Shown: positions 6,593 to 9,456 of the stretch, piece by piece
Position numbering within the stretch: position 1 is the first letter of the stretch
How the letters are laid out: the number at the start of each line of letters is the position of its first letter
Source of the DNA: Bacillota bacterium
GTDB lineage: Bacteria; Bacillota; Clostridia; Lachnospirales; Bianqueaceae
Assembly (NCBI GenBank): GCA_017467985.1
Contig: JAFUJY010000193.1
Span: forward strand, 1-9,456
Direction: 5' to 3'
DNA: 9,456 nucleotides
Notes under the pieces: generated by a model
What the model was told of the DNA's origin: nothing
The model's input: the letters and a program-made list of their open reading frames with translations, nothing else
The model's database searches: none
Program-made: the position numbers and the translations under genes

Positions 6593-8623
6593 TTATACCG
6601 GGTCAACGCTGACGCGCTGCATAGTCTCCGTGTTACCCATATCATCCAATTCGTAATAATAGGTAACTACCTTAGCGCCTGCAAAAAAGTCTTCATACGC
6701 TTTTTCAAAAGATGCATCGTCAGGATATATCTGCCCGTTGAACTCTACTTGCCAACCATCTGGGCCATCTCCTTCCTTATGTGTAACCACCGTCACCATC
6801 TGACCATTTTCTAACAATTTGTATTCATATTCCCATTGAGAGCCGTATCGAACATACACGCCCTCATCTGCATAAATCAACTGTATGCGGGGCTGTACGC
6901 TGGTGCCCAGGTTCATGCCCGACCTCTGATAAATCATCACTGCTTTTTCATTCTGATACTGATAAATTTCATTGATGTAGTAGGGTACGCCATCGTTAAG
7001 GGGATAGGAAACGAACAGCTCCTCTGTGCCGTCGTAATCCAAATCAATGAGCTTCACAAAGCACAAGCCGTACATAAAGTTTCCGCCTTCTACGCCAGGC
7101 TGTCCTCTATGGGCGTCACCATGGACTGATTCCAGATAATCAACAACATCACGATATGTAGTGAACGATTCTCCTTCTGTCGTCATACCGCATCCTTTAT
7201 ACAACCGATCAATGGTCCGCTGCGTATCGGCCAAAACAAATTTACCGTCAAATTCCTCTGCGTTATGATAGGTAATATGCAAAACATTATGACTATTTTT
7301 CCAGAACTCATCGTATTTCGCCTCAAAGGCTGATGCTTCCATTTTTTCTCCATTCCAGGAGCCGTAGGATTTACCATCTGAATCCAATGAACCCCAATCC
7401 AGCATCACTACATGTTCTTCTACAAACACTCCGTCTTTCAGTGTCAGATAATATTCCATCTGACCATCTACTTTTGTAATATAAATTATTCCGTCTTTTG
7501 TTTTTTGAATCCATGTATGAGGATATACGCCGCCTCGTGTTCCGCATACTGCATCATAAATCAAAACAGCCTCGCCGTCTTTATGCGCATACACCTGTTC
7601 CTGAGCCGCCGCGTATTCTAATTCAGGAGTTACAAACGAACAGAACAGCTCCTCCTGCCCATCATTGTCAAAGTCAATTAACTTTACCGCTACCAGGTCC
7701 GTTAGGAACTTGCTGCCTGGATTCTCAATAATATTACCCTCGCCGTATTCGGCTATAAGATTTTGAACCACCTGAAGATAGGCTTCGGACATGGACAACT
7801 CTTCTTTCCCTCCTTCAGACACATCCTCCACACTGGGCTGCAATGTTCCTTCCAGTTCTGCTGCCATATATATATATCGTTCCTTCGGTGCCGCACCGAA
7901 CCGTTCACTAAGCACACTCTCGTATGCTTCCTTTGTATATTCCTGTCCGTCAAAAACATATCCTTCTCCACCTTCTAACCAAGCATATACTTCCTCGATG
8001 ACCGGAACCATTTCCCCATCTCGCAAGGTATAATATTGATATCTGGATTCACTGCCATACCGGATATATACACCATCTTTCGCATAGTAGAACTCTGCAC
8101 TGGGAGAAATGCTCGTCCCTCTATTCAAGCCCAATTGATCCAGTATCTTTACAACTTTTCCATCCTGATACTGATAGATTTCGTTCCAGTAACTATTGGC
8201 GCCTGCATCCGCATTATATGCACAGAACAATTCATCCACACCATCATAGTCCAGGTCGATTAGCTTTACATGACACAAGCCCCAATAGGCTCCACGATCT
8301 ACTCGAGCCTCGCCGTGAACGGCCTCCAGATAATCAACCACATCAGCAAATGAAGCAAGCTCCTCTATTTTCTCAATCTCAGAACATTCTTCCTGTTGGG
8401 AGCTCTCTTCTGCCCGGGAAAATTCTTCTTGAACAGAACTTTCTTCCGCAACAGAGCTTCCTTCTGCCACCGAACTCTCCTCTTTCACCACCGAAGATTC
8501 CTCCGCAACGGAACTTTCCTGCTTTGACTCCTCCACCAGCGAACTCTCTTCTTCATTTCCACCGCAAGAGGCAAACAGTAACAACATTCCCAGCATTAAC
8601 CAGACGATCCAATACTTCTTCAC
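6593..8623 (-). CDS. Repeat-containing lipoprotein with Ser/Glu linker and three DxDxDG domains
   Basis: The chosen start is GTG at 8623, 8 nt after AAGGAGG, giving 676 residues; the in-frame TTG at 8641 lies upstream of that ribosome binding site. Residues 1-19 are a signal peptide (KK, then a Leu-rich core) ending in FASC with Cys20 as the probable lipidated residue, so it is anchored outside the membrane. Residues 24-81 are a Ser/Glu-rich linker built on EESSV units, suited to reaching across the wall. Three related domains follow, about 93-265, 281-460 and 488-655. Each has VKLID(L/F)D(Y/N)DGxxEL near its start (Asp123/125/127, 317/319/321, 527/529/531), like calcium-binding loops of VCBS/EF-hand type. 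Domains 1 and 3 are most alike (VxYLExVHG, GLCxVKLIDLDYDG, NEIYQYQ, GVYxRYGS). No enzymatic motif was seen. Function is unknown; binding or sensing at the surface is inferred. It has its own promoter and terminator, like a phage moron or accessory gene. Confidence 0.8.
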   Translation of the reverse strand: MKKYWIVWLMLGMLLLFASCGGNEEESSLVEESKQESSVAEESSVVKEESSVAEGSSVAEESSVQEEFSRAEESSQQEECSEIEKIEELASFADVVDYLEAVHGEARVDRGAYWGLCHVKLIDLDYDGVDELFCAYNADAGANSYWNEIYQYQDGKVVKILDQLGLNRGTSISPSAEFYYAKDGVYIRYGSESRYQYYTLRDGEMVPVIEEVYAWLEGGEGYVFDGQEYTKEAYESVLSERFGAAPKERYIYMAAELEGTLQPSVEDVSEGGKEELSMSEAYLQVVQNLIAEYGEGNIIENPGSKFLTDLVAVKLIDFDNDGQEELFCSFVTPELEYAAAQEQVYAHKDGEAVLIYDAVCGTRGGVYPHTWIQKTKDGIIYITKVDGQMEYYLTLKDGVFVEEHVVMLDWGSLDSDGKSYGSWNGEKMEASAFEAKYDEFWKNSHNVLHITYHNAEEFDGKFVLADTQRTIDRLYKGCGMTTEGESFTTYRDVVDYLESVHGDAHRGQPGVEGGNFMYGLCFVKLIDLDYDGTEELFVSYPLNDGVPYYINEIYQYQNEKAVMIYQRSGMNLGTSVQPRIQLIYADEGVYVRYGSQWEYEYKLLENGQMVTVVTHKEGDGPDGWQVEFNGQIYPDDASFEKAYEDFFAGAKVVTYYYELDDMGNTETMQRVSVDPV
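6779..8347 (-). repeat. Three-fold internal domain duplication in the lipoprotein gene
   Basis: Segments coding residues 93-212 (about 7988-8347), 282-408 (about 7400-7780) and 488-615 (about 6779-7162) are related. The first and third also keep clear DNA-level similarity (for example around 8245-8280 and 7030-7070), so that duplication is the more recent or better conserved one. The middle unit is diverged. Confidence 0.65.
8384..8554 (-). repeat. Low-complexity Ser/Glu (EESSV-type) coding repeat
   Basis: This part of the lipoprotein gene codes for residues 24-80, where EESSV-like units of 5-8 residues recur (ESSVAEE, SSVVKEE, SSVAEGS, SSVAEES, SSVQEEF). The unit length varies and the third positions differ, so it is an aged repeat that could still change length by slippage. 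Confidence 0.7.
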
Positions 8624-8636
8624 TATAAATACCTCC

Positions 8637-8647
8637 TTCAATTGTAC
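8637..8647. repeat. Direct repeat TTCAATTGTAC, copy 1
   Basis: This 11-bp sequence is repeated exactly at 8770-8780, 133 bases away. It lies in the leader of the lipoprotein transcript, just after the likely start point. It may be a half-site of a regulator serving both divergent promoters. Confidence 0.4.
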
Positions 8648-8658
8648 TATCTGCTTAT

Positions 8659-8687
8659 ATTATATTCGACACTTGCAGTTATGTCAA
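8659..8687 (-). promoter_or_regulatory. Consensus promoter of the lipoprotein gene
   Basis: On the minus strand, TTGACA (8682-8687) and TATAAT (8659-8664) both match consensus exactly, with a 17-nt spacer. The start codon at 8623 is 35 bases downstream of the -10. Such a strong promoter suggests control by a repressor. Confidence 0.88.
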
Positions 8688-8701
8688 TAGTCATCTAACT
8701 T

Positions 8702-8737
8702 CTTTTCTCAGAAAAAGTATAATTTTTTTGAGAAAAG
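8702..8737. promoter_or_regulatory. 36-bp palindrome between divergent promoters (candidate operator)
   Basis: Arms of 15 bases (8702-8716 and 8723-8737) pair with one G/T exception around a 6-base centre; the outer nine pairs (CTTTTCTCA/TGAGAAAAG) are perfect. It lies between the -35 boxes of the lipoprotein (8682-8687) and lysis (8741-8746) promoters. Inside it, TTTTCT-C-AGAAAA (8703-8715) is itself a perfect palindrome and 8723-8736 is a near copy. No gene ends here, so a terminator role is unlikely. Confidence 0.6.
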
Positions 8738-8740
8738 CTC

Positions 8741-8769
8741 TTGACAATATATTTATCTTGTGTTATTAT
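8741..8769 (+). promoter_or_regulatory. Promoter of the leader ORF-holin-endolysin operon
   Basis: TTGACA (8741-8746) and TATTAT (8764-8769) have a 17-nt spacer, with TG at 8761-8762 giving an extended -10. Transcription should start near 8776. Confidence 0.85.
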
Positions 8770-8795
8770 TTCAATTGTACAAGATACTTGTACAA
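8770..8795. promoter_or_regulatory. Start-site inverted repeat and direct repeat copy 2 (candidate operator)
   Basis: TTGTACAAG (8775-8783) and CTTGTACAA (8787-8795) are perfect arms around ATA. TTGTACAA also occurs as two tandem palindromes. The site covers the expected transcription start of the lysis operon, a classical place for a repressor. The left part (8770-8780) is copy 2 of the 11-bp direct repeat. In RNA it could also form a 5'-end hairpin. Confidence 0.55.
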
Positions 8796-8810
8796 AAGGA
8801 GGTGACAAAT

Positions 8811-8921
8811 ATGTATTACACATATAATCGGTGTATCCGACTTGGGTGGATTGTTCTTAGGGTGGGATGTCAGGTGCGCCGCAGAAAGGAGGAGTTGACT
8901 TTATGGATCTATCAACTATGA
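8811..8921 (+). CDS. Small leader ORF (36 residues) before holin
   Basis: ATG at 8811 follows AAAAGGAGGTGAC, an almost ideal ribosome binding site (8795-8807) with 8-nt spacing, so translation is likely. The product begins MYYTYNRCIRLGWIVLRVG, then a basic stretch (QVRRRKEE), and ends WIYQL; it overlaps the holin start at 8903 by 19 bases. I do not recognise it. Its position and MYY start recall the small XkdX-type proteins found just before holins in Gram-positive phages, but the rest does not fit well, so it may be a degenerate relative, a coupling leader peptide or a basic regulator. It probably aids coupled translation of the holin. Confidence 0.5.
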   Translation: MYYTYNRCIRLGWIVLRVGCQVRRRKEELTLWIYQL

Positions 8922-9181
8922 CAGGATATTACATCCCGCTGGTTCTGATTGCCTGTATGGTCGTGGGATATTGTATCAAACACATTCCGTGGCTGGACAA
9001 AAGATTAAGTGATTATATCCCAACCATTATGGTATTGCTTGGAATCCTGTTGGCTGTAATTCATGAGCTGTCACTGGGCGCAGCGCTCACATTTGAAACA
9101 TTTGTTTGCGGAGCTGTTACTGGCCTCGCAAGCACGGGGTTACATCAGGTCTTTAAGAACCTGATACAAAACAAAAAATAA
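8903..9181 (+). CDS. Phage-type holin
   Basis: The 92-residue protein starts at ATG 8903 after AAAGGAGG (8885-8892). An in-frame ATG at 8867 would add 12 residues (MSGAPQKGGVDF) but has only a poor ribosome binding site. Three hydrophobic segments are visible at about 9-25, 38-56 and 60-77, and the tail is basic (HQVFKNLIQNKK). GLASTGLHQ (74-82) with the IPWLDKRLSDYIP linker (28-40) resembles small phage holins of Gram-positive phages (r1t/A118-like type by recollection). Holins form membrane lesions that release the endolysin. The next gene is an endolysin, 23 bases downstream, supporting the call. Such holins may also release proteins without full lysis (TcdE-like), but nothing here shows that directly. 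Confidence 0.82.
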   Translation: MDLSTMTGYYIPLVLIACMVVGYCIKHIPWLDKRLSDYIPTIMVLLGILLAVIHELSLGAALTFETFVCGAVTGLASTGLHQVFKNLIQNKK

Positions 9182-9204
9182 AGATATAAAAGGAGAAAAG
9201 TATT

Positions 9205-9456
9205 ATGAGTAAAACAAATAGTGGATTGGTTGCCTACGCAAAGGCACAGTTAGGAAGACCGTATTGGTACGGCACATTTGGTCAGTATGCTTCTGCGGAA
9301 CTGTATGAAGCAAAAAAAGTACAGTATCCTGAACAATATATTGCAGATGATTTTAGTAGTCAGTATGGTCAAAAGGTACATGACTGTATTGGACTAATTA
9401 AAGGTTATCTATGGTCAACAGACCACAATGCAGATGCCACTTATGTCGAAAACCAA
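9205..9456 (+). CDS. NlpC/P60-type phage endolysin, 3' end truncated by window
   Basis: ATG at 9205 follows AAAGGAG with 9-10 nt spacing; 84 residues are visible and the frame runs off the window. The beginning AYAKAQLGRPYWYGTFGQYAS (10-30) and KVHDCIGLIKGYLWS (57-71) match phage NlpC/P60 peptidoglycan endopeptidases, with Cys61 as the catalytic nucleophile; the catalytic His and third residue lie beyond the edge. It has no signal peptide, as expected for an endolysin that leaves through the holin. It cuts peptide links of peptidoglycan (family knowledge). It is co-transcribed with the holin and leader ORF from the 8741 promoter. Its base composition is AT-rich compared with the left half of the window. 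Confidence 0.8.
   Translation, partial: MSKTNSGLVAYAKAQLGRPYWYGTFGQYASAELYEAKKVQYPEQYIADDFSSQYGQKVHDCIGLIKGYLWSTDHNADATYVENQ

Noticed and set aside
5940..6656. Plus-strand 238-codon frame across the repressor region
   Set aside because: It is antisense to ImmA/ImmR genes and the terminator; no ribosome binding site or motif supports it.
8384..8554. CRISPR-like or satellite array
   Set aside because: The repetition is coding Ser/Glu low complexity with irregular units and no spacers.
8624..8641. In-frame TTG start for the lipoprotein
   Set aside because: It lies upstream of AAGGAGG, which serves the GTG at 8623; the signal peptide also fits the shorter form.
8702..8737. Intrinsic terminator
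   Set aside because: No gene ends into it from either side; it sits between two outward-facing promoters and its stem is AT-rich.
8811..8921. Confident naming of the small ORF as XkdX
   Set aside because: Only the MYY start and the position before the holin fit; the expected C-terminal pattern is not clear.
1..9456. tRNA, rRNA, integrase or insertion sequence
   Set aside because: None was recognised on either strand by reading the sequence.

Overview
The window looks like the chromosome of a Gram-positive Firmicute, probably a gut-type clostridium. Strong GGAGG-type ribosome binding sites, sigma-A-like promoters and the protein families all point that way. This is inference from style and families; there is no rRNA or other taxonomic marker in the window.

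Left part (1-5503): a leftward, truncated CocE/NonD-type alpha/beta hydrolase lies divergent from a MerR-type HTH protein that carries a membrane helix and an outside domain. The two promoters face away from each other around a 30-bp near-palindrome (611-640). Downstream of the MerR-like gene is a rightward three-gene operon: an M42-family metallopeptidase (1450-2487), a GH28-like parallel beta-helix protein (2484-3668, ATGA overlap) and a 587-residue protein resembling TIM-barrel glycoside hydrolases (3695-5458). A clear intrinsic terminator ends the operon. None of the three has a signal peptide, so the operon probably processes an imported carbohydrate or glycoconjugate in the cytoplasm. 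Its promoter sits inside one arm of a long inverted repeat whose other arm holds the first gene's ribosome binding site.

Right part (5504-9456): this part is more AT-rich and has phage or mobile-element character. Leftward genes are an XRE repressor and an overlapping ImmA/IrrE-type protein (an ImmR/ImmA-like pair), preceded by a separately promoted and terminated 676-residue lipoprotein. The lipoprotein has a Ser/Glu-rich linker and three related domains, each with an Asp-x-Asp-x-Asp-Gly motif. Divergent from it is a rightward lysis cassette: a 36-codon leader ORF, a holin and the start of an NlpC/P60-type endolysin, which runs off the window. Between the divergent promoters lie a 36-bp palindrome and further repeats that look like operators.

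Most interesting are (a) the imm pair, repeat lipoprotein and lysis cassette packed together without visible phage structural genes, under a palindrome-rich divergent promoter; (b) the promoter/hairpin arrangement before the M42 gene, which could block read-through transcripts while sparing native ones; and (c) the membrane-tethered MerR-like regulator. No integrase, attachment site, CRISPR array, tRNA or rRNA was seen. No gene-free stretch exceeds 300 bases.
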